Part shown: positions 31,249-40,511 of the stretch, one piece after another
Position numbering within the stretch: position 1 is the stretch's first letter
Layout: each line of letters opens with the position of its first letter
Assembly (NCBI RefSeq): GCF_041395345.1
Contig: NZ_JAWLAR010000009.1
Span: 62,001-126,000, forward strand
Length of the DNA stretch: 64,000 nt
Origin: Dokdonella sp041395345
GTDB lineage: Bacteria > Pseudomonadota > Gammaproteobacteria > Xanthomonadales > Rhodanobacteraceae
Direction: 5' to 3'
Notes under the pieces: generated by a model
Databases searched by the model: none
Told to the model about the DNA's origin: nothing
What the model saw: the letters and a program-made list of their open reading frames with translations, nothing else
Made by a program: the position numbers and the translations under genes

Positions 31249-31536
31249 CTAGCTCCGTTTCCTCGGCACTACCGACTCGAACGTCGGGCCCGACTCGACC
31301 TGGCGAAATGCCTCCATGGCTTCGTGAAAAGCCTGGTTCTCGCTCTGGTTCCAGACTCCACGCATGGTTGCAATGTCCTGACGATCCTGCGCGGCCAGAT
31401 GTTCGGTACTCAATCCGAGCGCGTAGCGCAGCGCACGCAGGGCCACTTCGTTGATCGTCCAGCCGCGTTCCTTGGCCAGCGCGGTCAAACGCTCGAAGGT
31501 TTCCTCGTCGATGTCCTTGACCCGAATTTCCGCCAT
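31249..31536 (-). CDS. Small ribbon-helix-helix-like protein, antitoxin-type
   Basis: 95-residue protein. The N-terminus (AEIRVKDIDEETFERLTALAKERGWTIN, split here only by prediction) fits a ribbon-helix-helix fold as in Arc and FitA antitoxins: a beta strand (IRVKDI), then two helices with the turn at ERGWTIN. The C-terminal half is charged and unassigned. A PIN toxin gene would normally follow, but the next gene on this strand is unrelated, so it is an orphan regulator or antitoxin. Convergent with anmK; no clear ribosome site upstream. Confidence 0.65.
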   Translation of the reverse strand: MAEIRVKDIDEETFERLTALAKERGWTINEVALRALRYALGLSTEHLAAQDRQDIATMRGVWNQSENQAFHEAMEAFRQVESGPTFESVVPRKRS

Positions 31537-31610
31537 GACCAGTCGTCAAATTCAGTGGTGCGGGGATTGTCGCAACTTTGCCGGCATTTTTCAGGGCATT
31601 CCGACACGTC

Positions 31611-32924
31611 TCAGGCGCTGGCCGCTTCCGAATTGTCGTGTGCCGCCGGAGCGATCCTTTTCCAGAGCCAGGCAAGTATCAGCAAGGTCGGGATAACCGA
31701 CACACTGCTGATGACAAAGAACGTCGTGTAGCTGGACGCCTCGACGATGAATCCGGAAAAGCCGCCGACCAGTTTTCCAGGCAGATTGGCCAGAGACGAC
31801 AGCAGGGCGTACTGGGTTGCGGTGTAGTGCTTGTCGACGAGGCCGGATATGAACGCGACAAGGACCGTTCCGGCAAATCCCTGGGACAGATTGTCGCCCG
31901 AAATGGTCGCGACAAAAGTCCAGATTTCGCCGGGATGCAAGGACATGAGGATAAACAGCAGGTTCGACAGCGCCACCGCAAGCGCGGCGACAAGAAGCGA
32001 TTTGCGCACGCCCATGGCAGCCACCGCAAAGCCGCCAAGAAATGCACCTCCGATACCCATCCAGACGCCGTAGATCTTTGAAACGGTGGCGATGTCACTC
32101 TTGCTGAACCCGGTGTCGAGATAGAACGGCCCGGCGATGCTCAGCATCTGATCCGGCATCTTGAACAAACCGACGAAGGCCAGCAGGACCAGTCCGAGCA
32201 CCCAGCCGTTGCGACGGAAGAATTCCGCGAAAGGCTTGATGTAGGCCTCGATGAAACCGGGACGGGCCTCGGAATCGATTCGCTTGCTCGAGGCAGGCTC
32301 CGGTGACATCAGTGTCGCCAGTGCAGGCACCAGGGCGAGTGCGGCCATGCACAGATATCCGATGCGCCAGCCGGCGAAGTCCGCCAGGTACAGGACCAGT
32401 GCACCGCCGCACAATTGCAGACCTATCCTGTAACCCAGCGTGTAGGTGGCTGCCAGTGCAGCCTGTTCATCGATTGGCGCGATCTCCACCCTGTATGCGT
32501 CGACCATGGTGTCCTGGGTGGCACCTGCCATTGCAGTGAATCCGGCCAGGGCGAGGAACAGGGGCACGGAAGCGACCGGGCCGGTCAGAGCCAGCGCCGC
32601 CAGTCCGCCGGCAATAGAAAGTTGCGCGGCCAGTAGCCAGCCACGGCGGCGGCCGAGCCGGCCGAAGAACGGCAGCTTGCGGGTGTCCAGCAGCGGCGCC
32701 CAGGCAAACTTGAACACGTAGAAGAACGTGAGGTAGCTGACCAGGCCGATCGGGCCCAGCGCCCACCCGGAATCGCGCAACCAGATGGCCAGTGTGTTGC
32801 CGACCAGGAAGAACGGCAGGCCGCAACCAAAGCCCAGGAAGAAAAGGGTAAGCGCGGAGCGAGTTCCAAATGTCGCAGCGGCAGCGCGCCATCCGCGCTT
32901 TCGGGTCGGGCCGGGTGCGTTCAT
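31611..32924 (-). CDS. ampG: AmpG-family muropeptide permease (MFS)
   Basis: 437-residue major facilitator protein with about 12 membrane segments. The N-terminal SALTLFFLGFGCGLPFFL, the YLTFFYVFKFAWAPLLD segment and AGATQDTMVDAYRVE are AmpG signatures. It imports GlcNAc-anhydroMurNAc peptides from the periplasm for recycling, upstream of AnmK chemistry. The ATG at 32924 overlaps the xthA stop (ATGA), so both are made from one message. A longer open frame upstream would lie within xthA. Confidence 0.88.
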   Translation of the reverse strand: MNAPGPTRKRGWRAAAATFGTRSALTLFFLGFGCGLPFFLVGNTLAIWLRDSGWALGPIGLVSYLTFFYVFKFAWAPLLDTRKLPFFGRLGRRRGWLLAAQLSIAGGLAALALTGPVASVPLFLALAGFTAMAGATQDTMVDAYRVEIAPIDEQAALAATYTLGYRIGLQLCGGALVLYLADFAGWRIGYLCMAALALVPALATLMSPEPASSKRIDSEARPGFIEAYIKPFAEFFRRNGWVLGLVLLAFVGLFKMPDQMLSIAGPFYLDTGFSKSDIATVSKIYGVWMGIGGAFLGGFAVAAMGVRKSLLVAALAVALSNLLFILMSLHPGEIWTFVATISGDNLSQGFAGTVLVAFISGLVDKHYTATQYALLSSLANLPGKLVGGFSGFIVEASSYTTFFVISSVSVIPTLLILAWLWKRIAPAAHDNSEAASA

Positions 32925-33700
32925 TCGCTGTAGTCCACCGTGAACGGTGCGTGATCCGAGAAGCGTTTCTCGCGCTCGATGGAGCAAGCTTCAAGGCGCT
33001 CGCGCAAGCCTGGTGTCACCAGCTGATAGTCGATGCGCCAGCCGACATTGTTCGCGCGCGCCGCACCCCGATTGCTCCACCAGGTGTACTCCTGCCCCTC
33101 CGGATGCAGATGTCTGTAGGCATCAATCCAGCCGGAAGCCGTGGGCTCGCATTGGTTGTTCAACCACTCGCGCTCTTCCGGCAGGCAACCGGAGTTCTTC
33201 TGGTTGGACTTCCAGTTCTTGATATCCAGTGCGCTGCGTACGATGTTCCAGTCACCGCAAAGCACGTAGTCGCGCCCACTGGAAAGCCATTCGTCAAGAA
33301 TCGGCTTCAGCCACCGCATGACTTCGAACTTGAAAGCCTGGCGCAATTCGCCCGACGACCCGGAGGGGATGTAGAAGGAAACGACGCTCAGGTTCCCGAA
33401 TCGTGCCTCGATATAGCGCCCCTCGTCGTCAAACGGCGCCCAGCCGAGGCTCGTGCGCACCTCATCGGGCTCACGCTTTGCCAGAATTGCGACACCGCTG
33501 TATCCCTTCTTCGTCGACGCGTCTTTGTAGAAGCTGTGGTGACCGTCCGGACGGAACATCGGATCGATCAACTGGTCCTCCTGCGCCTTGGTTTCCTGGA
33601 TGCAGGTGACATCGGCTTCCTGGAGTTTCAGCCACTCGAAGAAACCCTTGTTGGCCGCGGAACGGATGCCATTGGCATTGAAACTGATGATTCTCGTCAT
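32921..33700 (-). CDS. xthA: Exodeoxyribonuclease III
   Basis: 259-residue AP endonuclease and 3'-5' exonuclease of base excision repair. Seen: NANGIRSAANKGF, CIQETKAQ (metal-binding Glu), SGVAILAK, FYIPSGS, CGDWNIVRSALDIKN, and the C-terminal RIDYQLVTP and SDHAPFTVD (catalytic Asp-His). Length normal. Followed by ampG with a four-base overlap; divergent from pyrE. Confidence 0.96.
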   Translation of the reverse strand: MTRIISFNANGIRSAANKGFFEWLKLQEADVTCIQETKAQEDQLIDPMFRPDGHHSFYKDASTKKGYSGVAILAKREPDEVRTSLGWAPFDDEGRYIEARFGNLSVVSFYIPSGSSGELRQAFKFEVMRWLKPILDEWLSSGRDYVLCGDWNIVRSALDIKNWKSNQKNSGCLPEEREWLNNQCEPTASGWIDAYRHLHPEGQEYTWWSNRGAARANNVGWRIDYQLVTPGLRERLEACSIEREKRFSDHAPFTVDYSE

Positions 33701-33854
33701 GGGGAGTGGCGAATGGGGGTTGGGGAAACGTAAGCAAGACTACCGGAACTGCTGTGTTGTGCCATGGCAGGGTGGTTGCGCAGCGAAGCCGGCTTTCGCG
33801 ATTGCACGGAGTCTTGCACAATCCCCTCCCCAATCTCGAACCCCCGGTACCCGC

Positions 33855-34496
33855 ATGCACGATTACCAGCGCGAGTTCCTCGAACTGGCCATTTCGCACA
33901 AGGTTCTGCGCTTCGGGGAGTTCACCCTCAAATCCGGGCGCGTCAGCCCCTATTTCTTCAATGCAGGCCTGTTTGACTCAGGATCGGCGCTGAGTACGGT
34001 GGGCCGATGCTACGCTGCCGCCGCCATCAGGGCCGGTGTCGAGTTCGATCTGTTGTTCGGACCGGCTTACAAGGGTATCCCGCTGGCCGCCTTGACCGCA
34101 GCGGCATTGTCCGCAAATCACGCAAAGGATTGCGGCTTCGCCTACAACCGCAAGGAAGCCAAGGATCATGGAGAGGGCGGCAATCTGGTAGGCGCGAAGC
34201 TTGCCGGCAACGTGCTCGTCGTTGACGACGTGATCACGGCCGGAACCGCGATTCGGGAGTCACTGCAGCTGATTGCCGGCAACGGTGCCCGGATGGCAGG
34301 CGTCCTGATCGCGCTGGACCGCCAGGAGCGTGGGCAAGGCCAACGCTCGGCGGCACAGGAGATCTCCGATGAATTCGGCATCCCGGTCATCCCCATCGTC
34401 AGTCTGACCGAATTGCTCGACTATACGCGCGAGCATGCGGAGTACGCCGCCGAGCTTTCCCTGCTTGAGGAATACCGCCACAAATACGGGGTGTGA
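33855..34496 (+). CDS. pyrE: Orotate phosphoribosyltransferase
   Basis: 213-residue enzyme joining orotate and PRPP to give orotidine monophosphate in pyrimidine synthesis. The PRPP-binding motif VLVVDDVITAGTA lies near residue 120; the catalytic-loop lysines are in NRKEAKDHGEGG. Length normal. The ATG at 33855 begins MHDYQREFLELA, the expected family start, although no ribosome site is visible; the frame is open further upstream. Divergent from xthA. Confidence 0.95.
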   Translation: MHDYQREFLELAISHKVLRFGEFTLKSGRVSPYFFNAGLFDSGSALSTVGRCYAAAAIRAGVEFDLLFGPAYKGIPLAALTAAALSANHAKDCGFAYNRKEAKDHGEGGNLVGAKLAGNVLVVDDVITAGTAIRESLQLIAGNGARMAGVLIALDRQERGQGQRSAAQEISDEFGIPVIPIVSLTELLDYTREHAEYAAELSLLEEYRHKYGV

Positions 34497-34593
34497 TCTC
34501 GGGCACTGCGTCACCGCGCCCGCCTCGCCTATACTTGACGGTCAAGACGCGATTTGCCGCGGCCCCGTGAACGGGTCGGTCCAGGAGTCCAGA

Positions 34594-35229
34594 ATGCGAT
34601 CATCGATGTACCGCCTCGCCCTGCTGTTGCTTGTGCCCACGCTGGCATTGAGCGTGCTTGCGGCTGGCAATGTCCGCTACAAGTGGCGCGATGCTGAAGG
34701 CAATCTGCATTATTCGGACAGCTTGCCGGCCGAAGCAGGCATCTATGGCTACGACGTCATCAATGCTCAGGGCGTGCTGGTCAAGCGTGTCGAGCCCGCC
34801 ATGACCGCCGACGAAAAGGCCGTGGCCAAGGCCGCAGCTGCAAAGCAGAGGGCGGAGAAGGACGCCGCCGAGCGCCAGTCACGCAATGACCAGCAGCTGC
34901 TCGCTGCCAATCCGACCGAGGCCGACTTGCTCAAGACGCAGGCCCAGCAAATCGAGATGCTCGATCTGCAGATCAAGAGCGTGCAGACGAGCCTGCAGAG
35001 TCTGGAACGCAGCCTGACCGACCTGCTCGGGCGCGCTGCCGACCTGGAGCGCAGCGAAACGTCCGTACCCGAGAAACTGAACAATCAGATCGGTGAGGTG
35101 CGCAGCAAGATCAACACTCAGTACGCCCTGCTTGAACGCAACAAGGCGGAACGTGCGAAGACTCTCCAGGGCTTTGATGCCGAGATCGAGCGCTACCGTG
35201 CGCTGAAGGAAAAATACAAGCAGCATTGA
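34594..35229 (+). CDS. Exported DUF4124 coiled-coil protein
   Basis: 211-residue protein: signal peptide (MRSSMYRLALLLLVPTLALS), a DUF4124 domain (about 24-65: VRYKWRDAEGNLHYSDSLP), and a long predicted coiled coil (about 70-211, heptads such as EMLDLQIKSVQTSLQSLERSL). DUF4124 is common in exported proteins of Lysobacterales and related gammaproteobacteria; function unknown. The ATG at 34594 follows CAGGAG. A TATACT -10-like box (34530-34535) lies 60 bases upstream but with a weak -35. Confidence 0.83.
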   Translation: MRSSMYRLALLLLVPTLALSVLAAGNVRYKWRDAEGNLHYSDSLPAEAGIYGYDVINAQGVLVKRVEPAMTADEKAVAKAAAAKQRAEKDAAERQSRNDQQLLAANPTEADLLKTQAQQIEMLDLQIKSVQTSLQSLERSLTDLLGRAADLERSETSVPEKLNNQIGEVRSKINTQYALLERNKAERAKTLQGFDAEIERYRALKEKYKQH

Positions 35230-35331
35230 TGATCCGGTGCTGCCTGCCGGAGCGCGACTGCCGTGGTCCTGGAGACAAATCCCGGCAACCGGGCCTGCGG
35301 CGGCCCTTGGTCCATACTTCAATCATGGGGC

Positions 35332-37752
35332 CTAGAACGGCAGCGGAAGTGCCTGATCCAGGGCCAGCAGTTGTTCGCGGAACTCCGCCTGGATGCGCTT
35401 CAAGGCAACCTCGTTGTCCGCATCGAAGCGCAGCACCAGCACCGGTGTCGTATTGGACGCACGAACCAGACCCCAGCCGTCAGGCCAGTCGGCTCGCAGG
35501 CCGTCAATGGTGGTCAGTCGCGCACCCTCGAATTTCGCCTTGTCCCTGAATGCCTGGATGAATCGATAGTGCTCGCCCTCGCGCATTTCGATTTTCAACT
35601 CGGGCGTCGAAACGCCCTTGGGCAGGGCCGCGAAAATCTCCTCTGGCGGACGCCCATCGATATCGCCGGCAAGAATTTCCAGCAGCCGGGCGGCGGCGTA
35701 TACGGCATCGTCGAAGCCGTACCAGCGTTCGGAAAAGAAGAAATGACCGCTCATTTCCCCTGCCAGAAGCGCTCCGGTCTCGCGCATCTTGGCCTTGATC
35801 AGCGAATGCCCCGTGCGCCACATGATCGGGCTGCCACCATGCTGCAGAACCAGGGGCTGCAGATGGCCCGTGCACTTGACGTCGTAAATTATCGTGGCGC
35901 CAGGATTTCGGCTCAGCACGTCAATGGCGAACAGCATCAGCAGCCTGTCGGGGTAGATGATTTCGCCTTTGCGTGTCACCACGCCCAGGCGATCGCCATC
36001 CCCGTCGAATGCCAGTCCGATATCGGCGCCCGTCTGCTTCACTGACAGGATAAGGTCCTGCAAGTTGTGGGGATCCGAGGGATCGGGGTGATGGTTCGGG
36101 AACGTCCCATCAACTTCACAGTACAACTCATGCACTTCGCAGCCGATGCCTTCAAGCACCGCGGGAGCGATCGCCCCGGCGACACCATTGCCGCAGTCGA
36201 CCACAACCTTCAATTTGGTTTCAACCTGGACGTCGTCGCTGATCCGGGTTACGTAGTCATCGCTCAGGCTCATGACCTGCAGTCCGCCCGACCCACTGCT
36301 CAGGCGATCCTCGGCGATTCGTGCGTACAGATCCTGAATCGCATCTTCGGAAAGCGTTTCCCCACCCAGCACGATCTTGAATCCGTTGTAGTCCGGCGGA
36401 TTATGGCTGCCGGTAACCGAGACACAGGAACCGGTTTGCAGATGGAAAGCGGCGAAATAGGTCAGCGGCGTGGACGCCATGCCGATATCGATGACATCGC
36501 AGCCGGCAGCGCGCAATCCCTCGATCAGGGCTCCGGAGAGATCAGGCCCCGACAAGCGCCCATCGCGGCCGACAACGATTTCACGCAGTCCGCGATGCTG
36601 CGCTTCACTGCCAACAGCGCGACCGATCTGACGGGCGATGTCGTTGGTCAGCGTCTGCCCGAGAATGCCGCGGATATCGTAGGCGCGAAAAATGCTTCGA
36701 TTTACCGCGACCTTCTTTTCTTCGGGTTTTGATTTTGCGCGGACTTCCCTGACCGGGGCTGGCTTGGCCGCTGCAACTGCCACTTCGGTGGCAGCCTGTT
36801 GCTCGATGGCCTCGGCCAAGGTGATTTCCTCTGTCTGCGAACGTCTACCCGGGCGGAAAGCAGCCGCGGCCCCCTGCATGCCAACCTGCCTCAGCCACAA
36901 CGCAACAAAGCCGCCAAGCAGGCACAGGAAGGTCAATATGACCAATACCCACAAATTGCGGGTAATCAGAATCTGAATGTTCGGGTCGGCAATGGCCAGA
37001 CGCAGCTGTGAGCCGGCAATCGGAATGCCAAGGTCGCCAGTGGAAATTCCAGCACCGGAACCCGAACTGGCCACCATCGTGTCTCCGCGACCGTCCCCCT
37101 GGCGCAGGTCGATGCGTATGCCAGTGCGGTTTTCGCCTTGCAGGATATCGAGGATGACCGAGGCCGGCAGGGCCAGATAGGCATAGGCAAGCGGATTGGC
37201 TTCCGGCTTGACCGGTACGGCCAGGACCAGCTGTTGGCCACCCGAGGAAGATGGGCGAATCTGGACCGGTGCGGGTTTCAGCGTCGCCTGAGCCTGCATC
37301 AGCATCTGTGCACGCGAATAGCCGAAACTTTTCAGGTCCTTCTTGCGAACTTCGAGCAGAACGGGGCTGTAAAAACTGGCTTGCTCGAGTTCGGGCCACT
37401 CTGTGCGCGCCACTTCCGCGGCGCGCTCGAGGCTCGCTTCGTCGTTTCCGCTCAGTTCGGCCAGAACCGGTCCGGACAGCACGACCTGTTCGGCCTTCCG
37501 GTTGAGCGCCTCAATCTTCTGTGCAATGGCCTGCTGGACGCGAATGCGCGCGGACTCGGCCTCGGCAATCTTGTCGCTCTCGCTGTAGACGAGAGAGGTC
37601 TGCCAGAGAAGGAAAAATCCGGCGAGCATGAGCACGGTAGCCACGGCCAATGGAACAAGAACCTTGAGTCGCGGCAATAGACGCGCAACCGTCACGGCGG
37701 AGCCTGACTTTGCGGGCCTGGCCGCAGTCTCTGTCTGATCTTCTTGCGCCAT
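35332..37752 (-). CDS. algC: Phosphomannomutase/phosphoglucomutase AlgC with membrane-anchored N-terminal half
   Basis: 806-residue two-part protein. The N-terminal part (about 1-330) has a membrane segment (about 35-55), a predicted periplasmic region with coiled-coil character, and a second membrane segment near 270-295. The C-terminal part (about 355-806) is a complete alpha-D-phosphohexomutase: catalytic Ser in VSVTGSHNP, Mg loop DGDGDRLG, sugar-binding GEMSGH, and phosphate-binding RASNTTPVL. It interconverts mannose or glucose 6- and 1-phosphates for exopolysaccharide and LPS precursors. This fused layout is known in Pseudomonas-type AlgC. The ATG at 37752 follows a GAGGG-like site. Confidence 0.93.
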   Translation of the reverse strand: MAQEDQTETAARPAKSGSAVTVARLLPRLKVLVPLAVATVLMLAGFFLLWQTSLVYSESDKIAEAESARIRVQQAIAQKIEALNRKAEQVVLSGPVLAELSGNDEASLERAAEVARTEWPELEQASFYSPVLLEVRKKDLKSFGYSRAQMLMQAQATLKPAPVQIRPSSSGGQQLVLAVPVKPEANPLAYAYLALPASVILDILQGENRTGIRIDLRQGDGRGDTMVASSGSGAGISTGDLGIPIAGSQLRLAIADPNIQILITRNLWVLVILTFLCLLGGFVALWLRQVGMQGAAAAFRPGRRSQTEEITLAEAIEQQAATEVAVAAAKPAPVREVRAKSKPEEKKVAVNRSIFRAYDIRGILGQTLTNDIARQIGRAVGSEAQHRGLREIVVGRDGRLSGPDLSGALIEGLRAAGCDVIDIGMASTPLTYFAAFHLQTGSCVSVTGSHNPPDYNGFKIVLGGETLSEDAIQDLYARIAEDRLSSGSGGLQVMSLSDDYVTRISDDVQVETKLKVVVDCGNGVAGAIAPAVLEGIGCEVHELYCEVDGTFPNHHPDPSDPHNLQDLILSVKQTGADIGLAFDGDGDRLGVVTRKGEIIYPDRLLMLFAIDVLSRNPGATIIYDVKCTGHLQPLVLQHGGSPIMWRTGHSLIKAKMRETGALLAGEMSGHFFFSERWYGFDDAVYAAARLLEILAGDIDGRPPEEIFAALPKGVSTPELKIEMREGEHYRFIQAFRDKAKFEGARLTTIDGLRADWPDGWGLVRASNTTPVLVLRFDADNEVALKRIQAEFREQLLALDQALPLPF

Positions 37753-37970
37753 GTTCTCTACCCTCGCCTCACCCACGGTTGCTCACGCTGCGAACAAGGC
37801 CGGAGTCCGTGGAACGGAATCCCGCGTCGCGCTGCAAGCGGACCCGACCAGCAGCGGTTGGCCCGCCAAGTGCCCACATGGAACCATCATGCAGGGTATC
37901 TCATCAACAAGCCGGTTTCGGGCCTCGGATCGCCGAAGTCCAAACAACGCGGAACCCTGCAACGATTCGC

Positions 37971-38429
37971 TCAGTTTCTCCCCGAACTGCCAAACCCGCC
38001 TTCCCCGCGCGCGCTGGGATCGAATGTCTCGACGCGTACCAGGCTCGCTCGCACAATCGGCATGAAGACCAGTTGCGCGATGCGTTCGCCTGGTGACACC
38101 GTGAACGCTTCCGACGAGCGGTTCAAGCAGGAAATCATCAACGGCCCCTGATAATCGGCATCGATCAAGCCCACGCCATTGCCGAGCACAATGCCGTGTT
38201 TGTGCCCAAGCCCCGAACGCGGCAGCAAGATCGCACACAAGGTCGGATCACCGATGTGGATCGCCATGCCGCTGGAAATCAGCGCCGTGGCGCCCGACTC
38301 CAGCCGCAAGGGCGCCTCAATCATCGCACGCAAGTCCATGCCGGCAGACGCCGCGGTGGCGTAGTCGGGCAGCGGATATTCCGTGCCGAGACGCGGGTCG
38401 AGCACGATCATCTCCACTGGAATGCTCAT
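37971..38429 (-). CDS. dut: Deoxyuridine triphosphatase (dUTPase)
   Basis: 152-residue trimeric enzyme converting dUTP to dUMP. The five motifs are seen: AASAGMDLRA, RSGLGHKHGIVLGNGVGLID (split into motifs II and III), GPLMISCLN, ERIAQLVF and, at the C-terminus, RGEGGFGSSG. The ATG at 38429 overlaps the coaBC stop by four bases, a coaBC-dut operon as in many bacteria. Confidence 0.97.
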   Translation of the reverse strand: MSIPVEMIVLDPRLGTEYPLPDYATAASAGMDLRAMIEAPLRLESGATALISSGMAIHIGDPTLCAILLPRSGLGHKHGIVLGNGVGLIDADYQGPLMISCLNRSSEAFTVSPGERIAQLVFMPIVRASLVRVETFDPSARGEGGFGSSGRN

Positions 38430-39649
38430 GCCGGTACAACCGTTTCAATCGTGACCCGATAGCGGCTGGCAATCCGTTCCACCAGGGTGCGAGCCAGCGC
38501 CTTCTTGTCGGCCCTGCCCAGATCTTCGCTGCCATCCTTCCAGATCAGCAGTAGCGCGTTTTCGCTGCCCTCGAATCCGAGACCGGTGCCGACCTGGTTG
38601 GCGGCAATCATGTCGAGCTTCTTGCGCTCGAGCTTGTCGCGCGCATAGCGCTCGACGTCATTGGTTTCGGCTGCGAAGCCGACCAGGAACGGCCGATTCT
38701 TCAAACCGGCCACCTCGGCAAGAATATCCGGGTTCTGGACCAGTTCCACTACCATTGGCTTGCCTGTCTTCTTCAGCTTGGTCGGGCTGGTCGATTGAAC
38801 CCGATAGTCACCGACGGCGGCGGCTGAGATGAAGATGTCGCTGTCGGCGCAGGCTTTCACGACCGCGTCGCGCATTTCGCGCGCGCTGCGCACATCGACC
38901 CGCCCCACTCCGGCAGGCGTCGGCAGGTTGACCGGCCCGGAAACCAGGGTGACCCTGGCGCCTGCCTGCTGCGCGGCCGCCGCGACCGCAAACCCCATGC
39001 GTCCCGAGCTGCGATTGCCAATGAATCGTACCGGGTCGATATCCTCGAACGTCGGACCGGCGCTGACCAGCACCCTGAGACCAGCCAATACGGGAGGAAC
39101 GCGCGACGCCGCCAGTTCGTCAACCAGTACCTCAGGCTCGGGCATGCGTCCTTCACCCACCTCGCCACAGGCCTGACTCCCGGAAGCCGGCGGAATGACG
39201 CGCACTCCGCGATTCCGAAGCAGCGAAACGTTGGCCTGCGTTGCGGCGTTCGACCACATCTGCTGGTTCATGGCCGGGGCGACCGAAACCGGTGCCGACG
39301 TGGCCAGGACCAGAGTGCTCAACAGATCATCGGCACGTCCGTGCACGAGCCTTGCGATGAAATCGGCAGAAGCCGGCGCTATCAGCACCTGATCGGCCCA
39401 GCGTGCCAGCTCGATATGGCCCATGGCCGCTTCCGCGGATTCGTCCCACAGGCTGGTGCGAACCGGATTGCCGGAAAGCGCCTGGAATGTCGTGGCGCCT
39501 ACAAACCGCGTGGCGTTTTCGGTCATGACCACACGGACTTCGGCACCGGCATCGCGCAAGCGTCTTACCAGCTCGGCGGCCTTGTAGGCGGCGATACCGC
39601 CGCAGACGCCAAGCAGGATGTGTACACGCTCCAGGGGTCCATCACTCAT
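38426..39649 (-). CDS. coaBC: Bifunctional phosphopantothenoylcysteine decarboxylase/synthetase
   Basis: 407-residue enzyme for two steps of coenzyme A synthesis. The N-terminal flavin decarboxylase half (1-about 190) has GVCGGIAAYKAAELVR, catalytic His in GHIELARWAD, the PAMNQQMW segment and the GSQACGEVGEGRM substrate clamp. The C-terminal CTP-dependent synthetase half has SAGPTFEDIDPVRFIGN, SSGRMG, AAAVGDY and a KLKK-type loop. Start and length are normal, though no clear ribosome site precedes the ATG. Overlaps dut; divergent from radC. Confidence 0.96.
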   Translation of the reverse strand: MSDGPLERVHILLGVCGGIAAYKAAELVRRLRDAGAEVRVVMTENATRFVGATTFQALSGNPVRTSLWDESAEAAMGHIELARWADQVLIAPASADFIARLVHGRADDLLSTLVLATSAPVSVAPAMNQQMWSNAATQANVSLLRNRGVRVIPPASGSQACGEVGEGRMPEPEVLVDELAASRVPPVLAGLRVLVSAGPTFEDIDPVRFIGNRSSGRMGFAVAAAAQQAGARVTLVSGPVNLPTPAGVGRVDVRSAREMRDAVVKACADSDIFISAAAVGDYRVQSTSPTKLKKTGKPMVVELVQNPDILAEVAGLKNRPFLVGFAAETNDVERYARDKLERKKLDMIAANQVGTGLGFEGSENALLLIWKDGSEDLGRADKKALARTLVERIASRYRVTIETVVPA

Positions 39650-39770
39650 GTAGGAAATTTCTGACGCGAGGAAGATCTCTAAGCTTACCCAAAATTGCGG
39701 GCCCGGCTGCTATCGGAGTCCCGAATCGACATGCAAAGTGTGGCTTCCCTGCCAGCGATGGACACAATGC

Positions 39771-40433
39771 ATGAGCATTCGAGAGTGGCCGGACGGAGAA
39801 CGACCGCGCGAGAAGCTGCGTACCCGAGGCAGCGGAAGCCTTTCCGACGCCGAACTTCTGGCGGTCTTCATAGGGTCAGGACGTCGCGGCTCGAACGCCG
39901 TCGAGGTCGGCCGCGAGCTGCTGGTCTCAGCGGGCGGACTCAAGTCCCTGCTGCATTCCGGGCAAAAAGAATCCGGCTTGGGGCCGGTCAGCTGGTGCCG
40001 CGTCCAGGCGGCGCTCGAGCTGGGTCGTCGCTATCTCGATTCGGAGTTGCGCGAGACCGAAGCCCTGACCGATCCGGCAGCCAGTGCGCGCTATCTGAAA
40101 TCCCGACTCGGCGCCTACCCGTATGAGGTATTCGCCTGCCTGTTTCTCGACAATCGACACCGGGTCATCGCGTTCGAAGAGCTGTTCCGCGGCACCATCG
40201 ATGGTGCAAGCGTGCATCCGCGCGAAGTCGTCCGACATTGCCTGGCCCACAATGCCGCGGCCGTCATCCTCGCGCACAATCATCCGTCAGGTGTAGCCGA
40301 ACCCAGCGCGGCGGATCGTGCGATCACGCTGCGCTTGCGCGATGCCCTTGCCCTGGTCGACGTCCGAATTCTGGATCACTTCGTCATTGGATCCGGCGAT
40401 CCCACTTCGCTGGCGCGACGCGGCTGGATCTAG
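39771..40433 (+). CDS. radC: RadC family JAB1/MPN-domain protein
   Basis: 220-residue protein with an N-terminal helix-hairpin-helix region (REWPDGERPREKL to about 90) and a JAB1/MPN metal-binding domain with the HNHPSG motif and downstream Ser-Asp (LAHNHPSGVAEPSAAD, about 167-182). Named for DNA repair but its biochemical role is unsettled in the literature. Starts MSIREWPDGERPREKL at 39771, the typical family start. Divergent from coaBC-dut, a widely conserved arrangement. Confidence 0.94.
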   Translation: MSIREWPDGERPREKLRTRGSGSLSDAELLAVFIGSGRRGSNAVEVGRELLVSAGGLKSLLHSGQKESGLGPVSWCRVQAALELGRRYLDSELRETEALTDPAASARYLKSRLGAYPYEVFACLFLDNRHRVIAFEELFRGTIDGASVHPREVVRHCLAHNAAAVILAHNHPSGVAEPSAADRAITLRLRDALALVDVRILDHFVIGSGDPTSLARRGWI

Positions 40434-40472
40434 ACGGCCTTCAGAGAGGATGCCGGGCAGGCGCGGGCGCAC

Positions 40473-40478
40473 TATACT
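40473..40478 (+). promoter_or_regulatory. Possible -10 box for the HD-like gene
   Basis: TATACT, one mismatch to consensus, 34 bases before the GTG at 40512. No matching -35 hexamer is seen at the right distance. Confidence 0.35.
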
Positions 40479-40511
40479 CGGGGCAAACAGGGCAAGAGGC
40501 ACCCGAGCCAC

